Shown here piece by piece: positions 32,977-42,306 of a stretch of DNA of 64,000 nucleotides (position 1 is the first letter of the stretch; each line of letters starts with the position of its first letter). Both the position numbers and the translations under genes were made by a program. A model generated the notes under the pieces. It had not been told where the DNA came from, did not search any database, and was given only the letters and a program-made list of their open reading frames with translations. Location: positions 1 to 64,000 of the forward strand of contig NZ_JAERRH010000019.1 of assembly GCF_016741855.1 (NCBI RefSeq), written 5' to 3'. This DNA is from Streptomyces musisoli (GTDB lineage Bacteria > Actinomycetota > Actinomycetes > Streptomycetales > Streptomycetaceae).

Positions 32977-33975
32977 TCAGGCGAAGTCGAAGGTCGCGAC
33001 GACGGGGGCGTGGTCGGACTCGGGGTACTTGTCGTCTGTGGCGAAGGCGAGCGAGTCGTCGTGGAGGATCTCGTTGTGGATCTCTGAGCCGCGGTAGGAG
33101 GCCAGAAGGTTGCGAGTGACGAGCATGTGGTCGATCATCTGGCCACGGCCGTGATGAAAGAGGGTGTAACGGGCCTCGTTGGGGATGGTGTGCTCGATGG
33201 GAACCATCACCCTTGGAGCGAGGGCACCGTTGCCGGTGTCCTCGACGTTGCCGCAGATTGCCAGGACCGGGACTTCCTCGGGTTCAGCGTTGAAATCGCC
33301 GGCGACGATGATGCGCGCATCCGGGTCCTCGCCGAGGATCTGGTCGACGAGACGCCTGACTTCGAGAGCCTGGCTCATGCGCTTCATGGACGACAGGAAG
33401 CTGCCTTCGGCCCAGGCATCGGCGCTGCGCCAGATGCCCCTCTTGGGGTCGATCACCTGGCCGGGGATGTCGGTGGGGAGCTTGGACTTCAGGTGCACGA
33501 TGATGACGTGCAGCAGGCGGCCGGGCTCGGCATGGTCGATGTCGATCTGCGCGTGCAGGATGGGCCGCTCGATACCAATAGGAACCGGCTGAGCGTCGGG
33601 AGGTGCGGCGGTGAGGCGCTGGTAGTGGGGCTCGGCCACGAGGTCGTTCTTCAGCTGCTGGTGCTTGATGACCGGCAGATGGGTGGCGATGACCAGGTTG
33701 CGCAGGTCGAAGACCGCGTCGTCGTCGGGTTTCGTGCTGACGAGGTTGGCGCCATCGAGGTTGGTCCCGGCGAGCAGCTCCTTGAGTGCCAGCAGGTCAC
33801 GGGGCTGGCCGGCGCGTTCTTGGCCGTGGACTTCCTGGAAGCAGGCGATGTCTGCGCGCAGTCGCTTGATCTGCGGTTTCATCAGTGCGATGCGTTCAGC
33901 CAGTGTGGGATGCGCAGTTGGCGCGGTCTCGTCGAAATTTTCCAGGTTGAACGTGGCAATCCGGATCTGCGTCAC
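32977..33975 (-). CDS. Endonuclease/exonuclease/phosphatase (EEP) family hydrolase
   Basis: A 332-residue protein. RIATFNLENFDE at the start carries the metal-binding Asn. CFQEVHG supplies the metal Glu, IIVAGDFNAEPEE the Asp/Asn pair, and SDHAPVVATFDF the terminal Asp-His of the EEP fold. Members cleave phosphodiesters in nucleic acids or phospholipids. No signal peptide or extra domain is present, so it should be cytosolic. I chose the GTG at 33975 because it puts the first strand at the N-terminus; the upstream extension to 34239 is not family-like. Substrate unknown. Confidence 0.85.
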   Translation of the reverse strand: MTQIRIATFNLENFDETAPTAHPTLAERIALMKPQIKRLRADIACFQEVHGQERAGQPRDLLALKELLAGTNLDGANLVSTKPDDDAVFDLRNLVIATHLPVIKHQQLKNDLVAEPHYQRLTAAPPDAQPVPIGIERPILHAQIDIDHAEPGRLLHVIIVHLKSKLPTDIPGQVIDPKRGIWRSADAWAEGSFLSSMKRMSQALEVRRLVDQILGEDPDARIIVAGDFNAEPEEVPVLAICGNVEDTGNGALAPRVMVPIEHTIPNEARYTLFHHGRGQMIDHMLVTRNLLASYRGSEIHNEILHDDSLAFATDDKYPESDHAPVVATFDFA

Positions 33976-34268
33976 AGCGCCCCCAGGGCTCGCCGTACAG
34001 GGGCACATAGCGTATGGAACCGTGCGCGTATTGTGACGGAGGTGGTGCGGTGTTTCCGTGAATCCGCCCGATGGGCGCCGTGCTGAGCCAGGGACCGCCT
34101 CCTGCACGTGGTTGGTACGCAGGATGTACGGCTGGGGTTGCGGAGCGGGACCGGGCATCGGCGGGGTGTTCCGTGCCCACACGAGCCATCCACGCCGCTG
34201 GGCAGGTTCGGGCAGCTCACACGGCCGAATGGAACGCATCCTTGCGGTTGAGGGATCGTTGGCCCGGC

Positions 34269-34508
34269 ATGAAGAAGATCACGATGCTGACCGCGCTCCC
34301 TCTTGCGGCGCTGGCTCTCTCCGCACCGGCGGCACAGGCCGACGACGACTCCAACTTCGGCGCCGGCGCGAACGCGGTGACCGGCTGGACCTTCAGCGCG
34401 GCGTCCGTCTGCTTCCAGGAGTTGGCTGTCGTCCCCGTCGGCGGTGCCACCCTGGGCGACGCGGTCAACCACTGCGTCAACGGCAATGTGCTGAACCACT
34501 CGTCCTGA
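34269..34508 (+). CDS. Small secreted protein, chaplin-like in size
   Basis: A 79-residue precursor with a clear signal peptide (ITMLTALPLAALALSAPAA, cleavage near AQA/DD). The 55-residue mature part has two cysteines (SVCFQE, NHCVNG) and hydrophobic stretches (LAVVPVGGATLGDAV), resembling small surface proteins of Streptomyces. The chaplin consensus itself is not matched. The ATG at 34269 begins the signal peptide. Confidence 0.64.
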   Translation: MKKITMLTALPLAALALSAPAAQADDDSNFGAGANAVTGWTFSAASVCFQELAVVPVGGATLGDAVNHCVNGNVLNHSS

Positions 34509-34953
34509 GCACATGAGGAACAGCCGGTGGCCGACGGGGCCCTGGAAGGGCTTGGTCGGCCGTCAGCGGGCCGGCGCGGTCCAGAGGCTGGAGCCAGCTT
34601 GTGCCAAGGCGCTGCGACACCTCACGGCAGCCGGATGCATACGGTGAAACTCACCTGACCTGCGCAGTGCGCACCCGTGGGAGTGGTCGGCTTTCCGTCC
34701 TCGGGCGCCGAGTGGGCACGCCCCGCTCACCGGCAGCGAAACGGCGGGTTAGCGGGGCCGGTCGAGGCACTTATCCCACGTCCGGCCCAGTGGACAGCCT
34801 GAAGCCCCGGCCTCGCTAGGGCCGGGGCTTCACGCATGAGTTCGCGGTGCCCGGTCCGTTCCCGGAAGGCGACCGCTGCCCGATGCCCGGCCTTCAGTTG
34901 GCGTGCTCGGGGTTCCGGACGCGGAGGTTGATGAAATCCTTGTAGGGGGACTG
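34509..34953. other. Intergenic region with a strong terminator
   Basis: No coding sequence was recognised. It contains the bidirectional hairpin at 34801-34831, placed between the secreted-protein gene and the convergent nuclease copy 3. Confidence 0.45.
34801..34831. terminator. 12-bp hairpin terminator
   Basis: GAAGCCCCGGCC (34801-34812) pairs perfectly with GGCCGGGGCTTC (34820-34831) around a seven-base loop. Confidence 0.75.
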
Positions 34954-35629
34954 TCAGCGTGCCCTTGTGACGGTGACAGGGGTGTTTGGACAACGGCCAA
35001 GGACGTCGGCGAGCGTGTGGTGTTCACCCGAGTCGATACTCAGGCCCCAGCGGGTCTTGTCGGCGATCCAGTCGGTGGCGTACTGGCAGCGGTAGCCGAC
35101 GGCCGGCGGCAGCCAGGTGGTGGGGTCCTGGTCGGCCTTGGACCGGTTGGAGGCCGCGGAGACCGCGATCAGTGCGCGGTCGTCTCCGAGGTCGTTGGCG
35201 TAGGCCTCGCGTTCCTTGGCGGTCCAGGTGGAGGCGCCGGAGTCCCAGGCTTCGGCGAGGGGGACGAGGTGGTCGATGTCGAGACCTGACGGTCCGGTGA
35301 TGTAGCGGTCGTCGTAGGGGGAATACCACTCGCCGCCGCTCAGTTTGCAGCGGGCCCCTTGCTCGGGTGCGATCACAGCTTCGGCTTTCAGGACCTCGGC
35401 GGGTGTTGCAGCCGTCCGTGTCGGCGTCGATCCAGTGCCTGAATTTACTGCGCTCATACCCGGTGCGGTTCTCGTCGGCGACGGGAAGCCGGGCCAGCGC
35501 CTCGCGCACGGGGACGGTGATCGTCTGGCCCTGCTCGTGTGCGGTGGCGTCGGTCGGGGCGGCGTGGGCGGTGGTGGGCAGCAGGGCCGTGAAAGCGGCG
35601 GCGGCCGCGGCGGTGCGGGTCAAACGCAC
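34954..35629 (-). pseudogene. Secreted HNH nuclease, copy 3, broken by a 2-base deletion
   Basis: The signal peptide and N-terminus (VRLTRTAAAAAAFTALLPTT, SKFRHWIDADTDGCNTR) are in one frame. At about 35400 two bases are missing relative to copy 2 (GGCTGCAACACCCGC is followed by CGAGGTCC instead of TCAGAGGTCC), and the rest continues in another frame: EVLKAEAVIAPEQGARCKL, DIDHLVPLAEAWDSGAST, CQYATDWIADKTRWGL. All active-site residues are preserved, so loss of function is recent. The leader hairpin of copy 2 is also conserved. Confidence 0.85.
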
Positions 35630-35644
35630 GGGCGGGGGTCCTCT

Positions 35645-35676
35645 CGAAGGAATCACCGGCTAGTCGGTGATCTTCG
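35645..35676 (-). promoter_or_regulatory. Palindromic leader before nuclease copy 3
   Basis: On the minus strand CGAAGATCACCG is followed by CGGTGAT and CTTCG with a two-base bulge, then AGAGGA and the GTG start. It matches the leader hairpin at 18296-18324 in sequence and position. Confidence 0.58.
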
Positions 35677-36331
35677 TAGCTGGTCCGCCTGACGACACGC
35701 CCGCAGGGGGGCTGAGGCTCCACTCGACCGGGCGGCAAGTCACATGATCCACCACTCATCGGTGGCATGATGACTGAGCGTCATACCGACCGACCGGATT
35801 CCGGCGACACTCAATGGTCACGTTGCGCGTCCGCTCGAGAAGCCACAGGAGATCACCGCTTCGAGGTCTTGAGCTCGGCCGTCGTGCGCGGGGAGACCGC
35901 CGCCCCTGTGCAGCCGGGGCCAGTCCCGGCTGCACAGGGGCGGGGTGTTCACCCGGATGCGGGGCGCGCGTCTGACGTGAGGTGTGCGCCGGAGTGTGCC
36001 GTGAACGTCTTGGTGATCCTGCACGCCCCCACTCCGGTCGGGTGAGGAGGCTTCTCGACCAGGGCGGTTGCTGGAAGGGCTACTGGTGTCCGATGAGTCG
36101 GGATGTCCCTGCGCCGCCCTCGCTCGCCGTCTGTGTCGGCGAAGGGGGCGGCTGGCTCAGCGGGCCTGTCGCTGGCGGCAGGAGCGAAGTTTAAGGACCA
36201 GCCCGCAGCTGCCACGTCTTTAGGTCCCCGTCCAGCGCGGCCGGTGACGATCTAGTCCTTTCACATTGAACAAGCACTGTCCAGTTTCCTTGTGCGCTCG
36301 GCGTTGCGTGCGCGCGGTCAGGAGCACGGTT
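35677..36331. other. Intergenic region with a long hairpin
   Basis: Short open frames here have no family resemblance. The notable element is the 18-bp hairpin at 35901-35942. AGGAGC before 36332 is the ribosome binding site of the glycosyltransferase gene. Confidence 0.42.
35901..35942. terminator. 18-bp perfect-stem hairpin
   Basis: CGCCCCTGTGCAGCCGGG (35901-35918) is fully complementary to 35925-35942 around the six-base loop GCCAGT. It is the longest perfect stem in the window. Confidence 0.68.
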
Positions 36332-37435
36332 ATGCGAAAGAGCCCACGTCACGTCCGGGGGCGGTTCTTATCCGGCAGCACGGCGGCATCTCGGGTCGTC
36401 GTGTTGGTCCCCGCGCACAACGAGGCTGACCGTATCGGTGCGGCCCTCGCGGCTTTACGGGCGCAGAGCAGGCCGCCAGACCGGATCGTTGTGGTGGCCG
36501 ACAATTGCACCGACGCCACTGCGGATGTCGCCCGGCAAGCCGGCGTGGAGGTGGTGGAATCCTTAAGAAACCGTCACAAGAAGGCCGGGGCTCTCAACCA
36601 GGCCCTCGACCAGGTCCTCGAGGGTCTTGCCGGCCACGATCTGGTGTTGGTCCAGGACGCCGACACCACCCTGGTCTCCTCGTTCCTCGCTGATGCCGTC
36701 GAGGCGATGGCGGAGGATGTGGGGGCGGTCGGCGCGATCTTCTACGGTGAGCCGGGCGGCGGACTCCTCGGCGTTCTGCAGCGGCTCGAATTCCAGCGCT
36801 ACGCCCGTGAGATCGCCCGCCGCGATTATCGGGCCGATGTCCTGACCGGGACCGCGACCGTGTTCCGCGCCGCGACCTTGCGGCAGATCCGCCAGGCCCG
36901 GCTGGACGGCCTCATCGGAGGCGGCACCTCGTACTACTCGCTGGCTTCACTCACCGAGGACGACGAGATCACCAAGGCGGTGCGCACGCTGGGCTACCGC
37001 ACCGTCTCACCGCCGGGCTGCCGGGTGGTCACCGAGGTGATGACCACCCTGCCGAAGCTGTGGCATCAGCGGATGCGCTGGCAGCGCGGCGCCCTGGAGA
37101 ACCTCCGCGACTACGGCCTGACGAAGGTCACCGCCCCCTACATCGCCCGTCAGGCACTCATGGGGCTGTCCGTATTGGCGCTGGGTTTGTATCTGGTGTT
37201 CACCGTGTGGATGCTGGCCCGCGGCCGCCCCGAGTTCAAGCCGCTCTGGGCCGCGATCGGCCTGGTCTTCGTAGCGGAGAAGGTCGTCACCGCCCGCGGC
37301 GCGGGTTGGAAGTCTCAGCTTCTGGCGGGCACGCTCGCCGTCGAGTTGGTCTACGACCTGTTCCAGCACGCTGTCTACCTGCGCTCCCTGTGGGACATGG
37401 CTCGGCGCCGCGAGGAGCGCTGGTGCGCAACCTGA
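36332..37435 (+). CDS. Family 2 glycosyltransferase, membrane-associated
   Basis: A 367-residue GT-A enzyme: VVVLVPAHNEADRIGAAL near 20, VVADNCTDATADVA, the DADT metal motif near 108, GTATVFRAATL, TEDDEI near 207 and QRMRWQRGAL near 245. The DxD, ED and QxxRW set is that of processive or cellulose-synthase-like GT2 enzymes. Two to three hydrophobic helices follow (GLSVLALGLYLVFTVWMLA, LWAAIGLVFVAEKVV). AGGAG lies six bases before the ATG. No polysaccharide operon surrounds it; a small membrane protein and an NHL protein follow. The sugar donor and product are unknown. Confidence 0.87.
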   Translation: MRKSPRHVRGRFLSGSTAASRVVVLVPAHNEADRIGAALAALRAQSRPPDRIVVVADNCTDATADVARQAGVEVVESLRNRHKKAGALNQALDQVLEGLAGHDLVLVQDADTTLVSSFLADAVEAMAEDVGAVGAIFYGEPGGGLLGVLQRLEFQRYAREIARRDYRADVLTGTATVFRAATLRQIRQARLDGLIGGGTSYYSLASLTEDDEITKAVRTLGYRTVSPPGCRVVTEVMTTLPKLWHQRMRWQRGALENLRDYGLTKVTAPYIARQALMGLSVLALGLYLVFTVWMLARGRPEFKPLWAAIGLVFVAEKVVTARGAGWKSQLLAGTLAVELVYDLFQHAVYLRSLWDMARRREERWCAT

Positions 37436-37536
37436 CAGGCACAGGACCAGCCCGGCTCCCCACACCCTCAGGTACCAGTGCACATGCCGTGCCGCTGCCG
37501 ACGTGCGGCAACAGGCGGAAATGAGACGGGAGATGC

Positions 37537-37803
37537 GTGTACGCAGGTGTTCCCCTGGCCAGCGCTCTGGGAGCCGGCGGCGCGTCCGCGCTCGCCTGCC
37601 GGCGTCGTACCGGCTTCGACACCCTCGCCACCGTGGTCGCGGCCACCACCCTGCTCATGGCCGGAGTCTCCGTGTACAAACTGCTGCCGCGACGCGGCCC
37701 GAGCGCATTCCTCACCTGCCCCCTGACCCCCACCGCACCGCAGTGGCTTACACGACGGGGACTGGAAGAACAGCACGCGGTGGAAACCCCGGCAGCCCTC
37801 TGA
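37537..37803 (+). CDS. Small membrane protein downstream of the GT2 gene
   Basis: An 88-residue product from a GTG start with GGGAG upstream. Hydrophobic segments at LASALGAGGASALAC and TLATVVAATTLLMAGVSVYKLL suggest one or two membrane passes, followed by a cytosolic Pro/Thr-rich tail. No family was recognised. It is 101 bases after the glycosyltransferase and may be co-transcribed. Confidence 0.55.
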   Translation: MYAGVPLASALGAGGASALACRRRTGFDTLATVVAATTLLMAGVSVYKLLPRRGPSAFLTCPLTPTAPQWLTRRGLEEQHAVETPAAL

Positions 37804-37981
37804 GCCGGCGTTCCTAGTCGGCGCATCGAGCACGCGATCAGTTGCCTGACGCCGCTTGCTCATCCCCTCATACTCCACGCGCCGACGACACAGCGCGTGG
37901 TCGCACAGAAATCCCCGAGGCATGACCGCCTGTGCCGGAGTACCGGCCCAGGCGCCGTGCCGTGCAGCAGGAGGAACAGCG

Positions 37982-40267
37982 ATGACAACGAGAGCCCCCG
38001 CCGCAGCGGTCTTCCCCGACGGGACGATCATCACAGCGGCAGGAACCGGTGAAGCGGGATTCGTCGTGGACGGCGGCCCGGCTGTCGGCACCAAGCTCAA
38101 CAGCCCCCGCGGCGTGGCGGTGGACAGGTCGGGGAACCTGTACATCGCCGACATCTCCAACCACCGGGTGCGCAAGGTGACTCCCGACGGGATCATCACC
38201 ACGGTGGCGGGCAACGGCCAGGCCGGATTCGTCTCCGACGGCGGCCCCGCCGTCGCCACCCGCCTCAACAGCCCCCAGTCCGTGGCGGTGGACGGGGCCG
38301 GGAACCTGTTCATCGCCGACTACTCCAATCACCGTGTCCGCAAGGTGGCCCCGGACGGGATCATCACCACGGTGGCGGGCAACGGCCAGGCCGGGTTCGT
38401 CTCCGACGGCGGCCCCGCCGTCGCCACCCGCCTCAACTACCCCATGGGCGTGGCCGTGGACAGGTCGGGAAACCTGTACATCGCTGACCACTACAATCAC
38501 CGGGTCCGCAAGGTGGCCCCGGACGGGATCATCACCACGGTGGCGGGCAACGGCCAGGCCGGGTTCGTCTCCGACGGCGGCCCCGCCGTCGCCACCAAGC
38601 TCCACTATCCCTGGGGAGTCGTGGTCGACGACGACGGCAACCTCTACATCGGCGACCGTCACAATCACCGGGTCCGCAGGGTGACACCTCACGGGATCAT
38701 CACCACGGTGGCGGGCAACGGCATCGCCGGGTACGTCGCCGACGGAGCACCCGCCGTCGCCACGACGTTGAACTATCCCGCAGCGGTAGCCGTGGACGGG
38801 GCAGGCAACCTCTACATCGCAGACGGCCACAATCACCGGGTCCGCAGGGTGGCCGCCAACGGGATCGTCACCACGGTGGCCGGCAACGGCGTCGCCGGGT
38901 ACGTCGCCGACGGCGGCCCGGCGGTAGGCCAGCAGCTCTACTACCCCTATGGCGTGGCCGTGGCCCCCTCCGGCGACCTCTACATCGCCGACAACTCCAA
39001 CCACCGCGTGCGCAAGGTGTTCGCGGCGGCAGCCGTGACCCCGCCGGCGCCGCCCGTCGCCGACCTGTACGGCGAGGTGATCCTGCCAGTCATGGTTCCC
39101 CGCCGCCAGGAGTTCGACCTCGGCGCCCGGATCCACAACCGCGGCCCCGCCATCGCCAGCGGCGAGCAGATCACGGTCGTGCTCACCCTGGCCGACGGCC
39201 TGGAAAGCGCCCGGGAGAACAACGGGCGGCGCCTGACCCGCACCTTCCCCGGCACCGACCTGGCACCCGGCCAAGGCTCACTGGACGGCGTGTTCCGCGT
39301 CCGCGCCGTCGACAACGCTAAACCGGGCACCTACGAGTCCACGCTGGAGATCCAGTACGGCGGCGACCTCAACCTCAAGGACAACAGCTTCACCCTGCCG
39401 GTCACCGTCGTCGTCCCCGAACCGGTCGCCGACGAACGCGCCCTGACCGTCTACCAGGAGAACATCCCCGAGGCCGCCCCCGGCCAGCTGGTCCGTGTCC
39501 TGCTGCGCTACGTCTCACCCGTCGGCCAGCCGGTCAACCCCGGCATCATCACCCAGCGTTTCACCGCGCCCACCGGCTTCGTCTTCAGCGGCCGGCCCGC
39601 CTACACCTACCCCGACACCGTCCAGGGCGCCATCACCGGCGAACTCGACCACGAGACCTACGATGCAGGCCGCACCCTGGTCATCCGCGACAACCCGCAC
39701 CTGAACACCACCGACACCGACGCCGGCACGCTCGTCTACAGCATCGGCCTGCGCGCCCAGCCCGACGCCAGCCCCGGCCTCGCGAGCGACGGCTCGGCCA
39801 GCATCGGCCGGCGCGCCCCCGTACAGATCCTCGCCAAGGTCACCGGCGCCGCGGCCGAGCACAGCCTCCGGATCGTCCAGAGCCGGCTCGACCAGTCACG
39901 GGTACGGCCCGGCCAGCAGTGGGCCTACCCCGTCGTCCTGACCCTCACCAATACCGGGAACACCCCGGTCGGGCCCGCGGACATCGTCTTCACTGCTCCC
40001 GAGGGCCTGTGGTTCACCGAGAACCGGGTCATGATGTCCAGCGAAGGAAACAGCGGCGAAACCGAACTGACCGGTCAACGCACCAACGGTAACCGGACCC
40101 TGACACTCCGGGGCGCCGCCCTCGACCTCGCCCCCGGCAAGTGGGCCGTCCTCTACCCCGAAATGGAAGTCGAATCCGGCGCCCCGACCGGCGCTGTACG
40201 CGTGGGCATCCGGATCGGCACCCCGCCCTTCGCCACCGGCAACGCCACCGTCACCATCGAGGCATAA
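37982..40267 (+). CDS. NHL-repeat beta-propeller protein with C-terminal immunoglobulin-like domains
   Basis: A 761-residue protein from an ATG behind AGGAGGAA. Residues 10-345 contain six NHL repeats of about 56 residues, each with a variant of GVAVDRSGNLYIAD, NHRVRKV and IITTVAGNGQAGF, which should form a six-bladed propeller. From about 355 the protein has two or three beta-sandwich domains of CARDB/DUF11 type (FDLGARIHNRGPAIASGEQI, LVRVLLRYVSPVGQPV, WAYPVVLTLTNTGNTPVGPA). No signal peptide is visible, although the C-terminal domains are of an extracellular type, so export may be unconventional or the start may lie upstream (the frame is open to 37856). Propeller ligands are unknown. Confidence 0.84.
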   Translation: MTTRAPAAAVFPDGTIITAAGTGEAGFVVDGGPAVGTKLNSPRGVAVDRSGNLYIADISNHRVRKVTPDGIITTVAGNGQAGFVSDGGPAVATRLNSPQSVAVDGAGNLFIADYSNHRVRKVAPDGIITTVAGNGQAGFVSDGGPAVATRLNYPMGVAVDRSGNLYIADHYNHRVRKVAPDGIITTVAGNGQAGFVSDGGPAVATKLHYPWGVVVDDDGNLYIGDRHNHRVRRVTPHGIITTVAGNGIAGYVADGAPAVATTLNYPAAVAVDGAGNLYIADGHNHRVRRVAANGIVTTVAGNGVAGYVADGGPAVGQQLYYPYGVAVAPSGDLYIADNSNHRVRKVFAAAAVTPPAPPVADLYGEVILPVMVPRRQEFDLGARIHNRGPAIASGEQITVVLTLADGLESARENNGRRLTRTFPGTDLAPGQGSLDGVFRVRAVDNAKPGTYESTLEIQYGGDLNLKDNSFTLPVTVVVPEPVADERALTVYQENIPEAAPGQLVRVLLRYVSPVGQPVNPGIITQRFTAPTGFVFSGRPAYTYPDTVQGAITGELDHETYDAGRTLVIRDNPHLNTTDTDAGTLVYSIGLRAQPDASPGLASDGSASIGRRAPVQILAKVTGAAAEHSLRIVQSRLDQSRVRPGQQWAYPVVLTLTNTGNTPVGPADIVFTAPEGLWFTENRVMMSSEGNSGETELTGQRTNGNRTLTLRGAALDLAPGKWAVLYPEMEVESGAPTGAVRVGIRIGTPPFATGNATVTIEA
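38176..38692 (+). repeat. Near-identical tandem repeats inside the NHL gene
   Basis: Three consecutive units of 168 bases (each starting near CGGGATCATCACCACGGTGG at about 38189, 38357 and 38525) are almost identical at DNA level across CGGGCAACGGCCAGGCCGG and CTCCGACGGCGGCCCCGCC. Neighbouring blades are more diverged, pointing to recent duplication or gene conversion. Confidence 0.75.
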
Positions 40268-40493
40268 CCCCCCGAGCACCCCCGAATCTGCGCACGCGAC
40301 ACCCGACCGGAAAGGTCAGCGGGCCTCTGCTGACACAACCGATCCGGGCCCGCCACCGCCGATCACCTGAAAGCCTCCCGAGGCACCACCTCGGGAGGCC
40401 CACGGCTCACCCTCGACGGTTACCGCGACATCCTCGGCCGTGGGCCGGCGACAGAGACGCGCTCCCGATCCGCGCCGGGCTGACCTCGCTCAC

Positions 40494-40548
40494 CGTGATC
40501 ACATGCGGCTTTCCGAGGCGCCTTCTCAGAAAGCCGCCTGTGATCACG
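40494..40548. terminator. Long hairpin between converging genes
   Basis: GTGATCACA..GCGGCTTTC (40495-40513) pairs with GAAAGCCGC..TGTGATCAC (40529-40547) with one internal mismatch. It separates the NHL gene from the minus-strand kinase. Confidence 0.72.
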
Positions 40549-40703
40549 TGAAGGCATGGGGACCCGCCAGAGGCGGTTGTACCCCAACCAAGTCTTCGTC
40601 CGTCAGCCGGGGCCGGGTAAGACACCTCCAACACGCCAGCAGCTTGCCGCCTCCTGCCTGCGACCTGTGAGGACGTCCGTACGGCGCACAGCGACGGGAC
40701 GGC

Positions 40704-41525
40704 TCAGCGGCTGCGATGAGCGGCCCACAGCCGGGCGCTGTGGCACAATCCGCGCGCCCAGTCCTCGCGCGCGGCGATCTCACCCCACTTCACCGCATTG
40801 GCCGCGGCGAAAGCATCCAGAGAGCGAGCGGGTGCCTGGTGCCAGGCCGGCGTACGCGCGGCCCACGCCTCCGCGCTGGCCGGGGTGTGCAGTTCACTGG
40901 CAAGAAGCCAGATGACGGCGATTGCCGCGTCGAGCCAGACAGCCCCGCGGCCCGCCCAGACCCAGTCCACCAGATACGACCGCTCACCGGTGATGAGAAC
41001 GTTCGCCGGATTCAGGTCCGTGTGCACCAGCGTGTCGCCGGCGAACCGCTGAAGGTCCGCAGACTCCCCCACGTACTCGGCCCAGCGCCATTCGACGGGT
41101 TCGAGCGCGACCGGCGGAAGCGGCCGGTCAGCGAGTTCGGTCAGGGCCTGCGCAAGCAGGAGCAGGTCGGGGGAACCAGGGGCGTAACACGCCTGCCGCC
41201 CGGCGATGTACTCAAAGCCGAGCAGGCTCCACCCGCCGGCTTCCACACGCCAAAGCAGCCGGGGACCGATCGGCGCCACGTGGGCGCCCAGCTCGGCCTC
41301 CCACTGCTGCGCCCAAAACTGCGGATGCGCACGAGGAAGCCCCTTGACGAAGACCTCACCCCGCGCAGTACGCAGCCAAGCCGCTACCGCGTTGTTGTTC
41401 CCACTCACCACGGTCTGCGCGCCGAAGACTGGGCCGGTCCGGTCCTGGACCGCTGTCCGGACAGCGGTGGGAAGTTCTTCCCAGCGCAGGCGTCTGTTTT
41501 CCACAACCGGTAATTCCTTCGTCAT
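40704..41525 (-). CDS. Aminoglycoside phosphotransferase (APH)-family kinase
   Basis: A 273-residue protein. ARGEVFVKGLPRAHPQFWAQ supplies the nucleotide-binding Lys, WSLLGFEYIAGR is the hinge region, TLVHTDLNPANVLI near 168 holds the catalytic Asp and Asn (Brenner motif), and YLVDWVWAGRG holds the metal-binding Asp. These are the hallmarks of the APH/choline kinase fold. The substrate may be an antibiotic or a metabolite; sequence alone does not say. It is transcribed toward the NHL gene, and a shared terminator lies between them. Confidence 0.86.
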   Translation of the reverse strand: MTKELPVVENRRLRWEELPTAVRTAVQDRTGPVFGAQTVVSGNNNAVAAWLRTARGEVFVKGLPRAHPQFWAQQWEAELGAHVAPIGPRLLWRVEAGGWSLLGFEYIAGRQACYAPGSPDLLLLAQALTELADRPLPPVALEPVEWRWAEYVGESADLQRFAGDTLVHTDLNPANVLITGERSYLVDWVWAGRGAVWLDAAIAVIWLLASELHTPASAEAWAARTPAWHQAPARSLDAFAAANAVKWGEIAAREDWARGLCHSARLWAAHRSR

Positions 41526-42306
41526 GGCCGGTGCGGGGCCCCGGCCCCGCGAGGCAGGAGGAGGGACCTGAGATTCACGGTAGCCTCCAAGCGCTCATCC
41601 GGCGGATGACGTCTCAGGGCGCTGCGGTGTGGTGCGCTGCTGGGTAAACAACATCGACGCCGGGCGGGTGCGGGGGCCTACGTGACGGATCAGACACCGA
41701 ACGTGACTGGGTTGCGTCGTGCCGTGCCATCTACGAGCCGCCCGCCCGCGCACGCGCGTCGGCAGGGCCTCCGCGCTGGCGCGCCGCGGGCGGCGGCGTC
41801 CGGCCCGGCGCTCTCGGACTACGACATAGCCGCTTATGTGAAGCGGCCGGCACCCCCGGCCGCCGAAGCGGGTGGTACGGGGTACCGGCCAACCGAAATC
41901 CTCCGCGAAGCGGAAAGGAATCCACCACCAGGATAGCCCGCCGCAGCGCGGGTAGCAGGCGCCGCGCTGCCGCTCTCTGACGCGCTGTCGGCGGGGCCGG
42001 GGCCAGCGCGGTGCACGGCGGGCGCAGCGCAGGCGGCAGGGCGCAGCAGAGCCCTCTTTCGGGGTAGGCGGGGCGGGGCGCGGCCCCGGCCGCCGCCTGC
42101 CGCTCGGCCGGGGCCGGGCGTCCGCTGCGCTCCCGCCCTTGTGAGTGGGCGTGTGGGTGGCATTGGGTGGGTGTCAGCGGGGTGGGGGTGCTGAGTGCCT
42201 GGTCCGGGGGTTTGTGTGGGGATGGGTTCGCTGTCATGGAGTGACCAAGCGACTGCTGTTTTCTGATCTGTGTGGGGTGGGTCGGCTGTTGTGGGGGTGG
42301 CTGTTC
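41526..42306. other. Region without a supported gene
   Basis: From 41526 to 42140 open frames are Pro/Ala/Arg-rich with no family resemblance. 42140-42306 is G/T-rich on the plus strand and probably only the decayed 3' flank of the KAP gene. No terminator was recognised. Confidence 0.38.

Noticed and set aside
34269..34508. True chaplin gene
   Set aside because: The chaplin consensus and spacing of cysteines are not matched; kept only as a small secreted protein.
37868..39274. 468-codon minus-strand open frame with repeats
   Set aside because: The repeats are the mirror of the NHL blades on the other strand.
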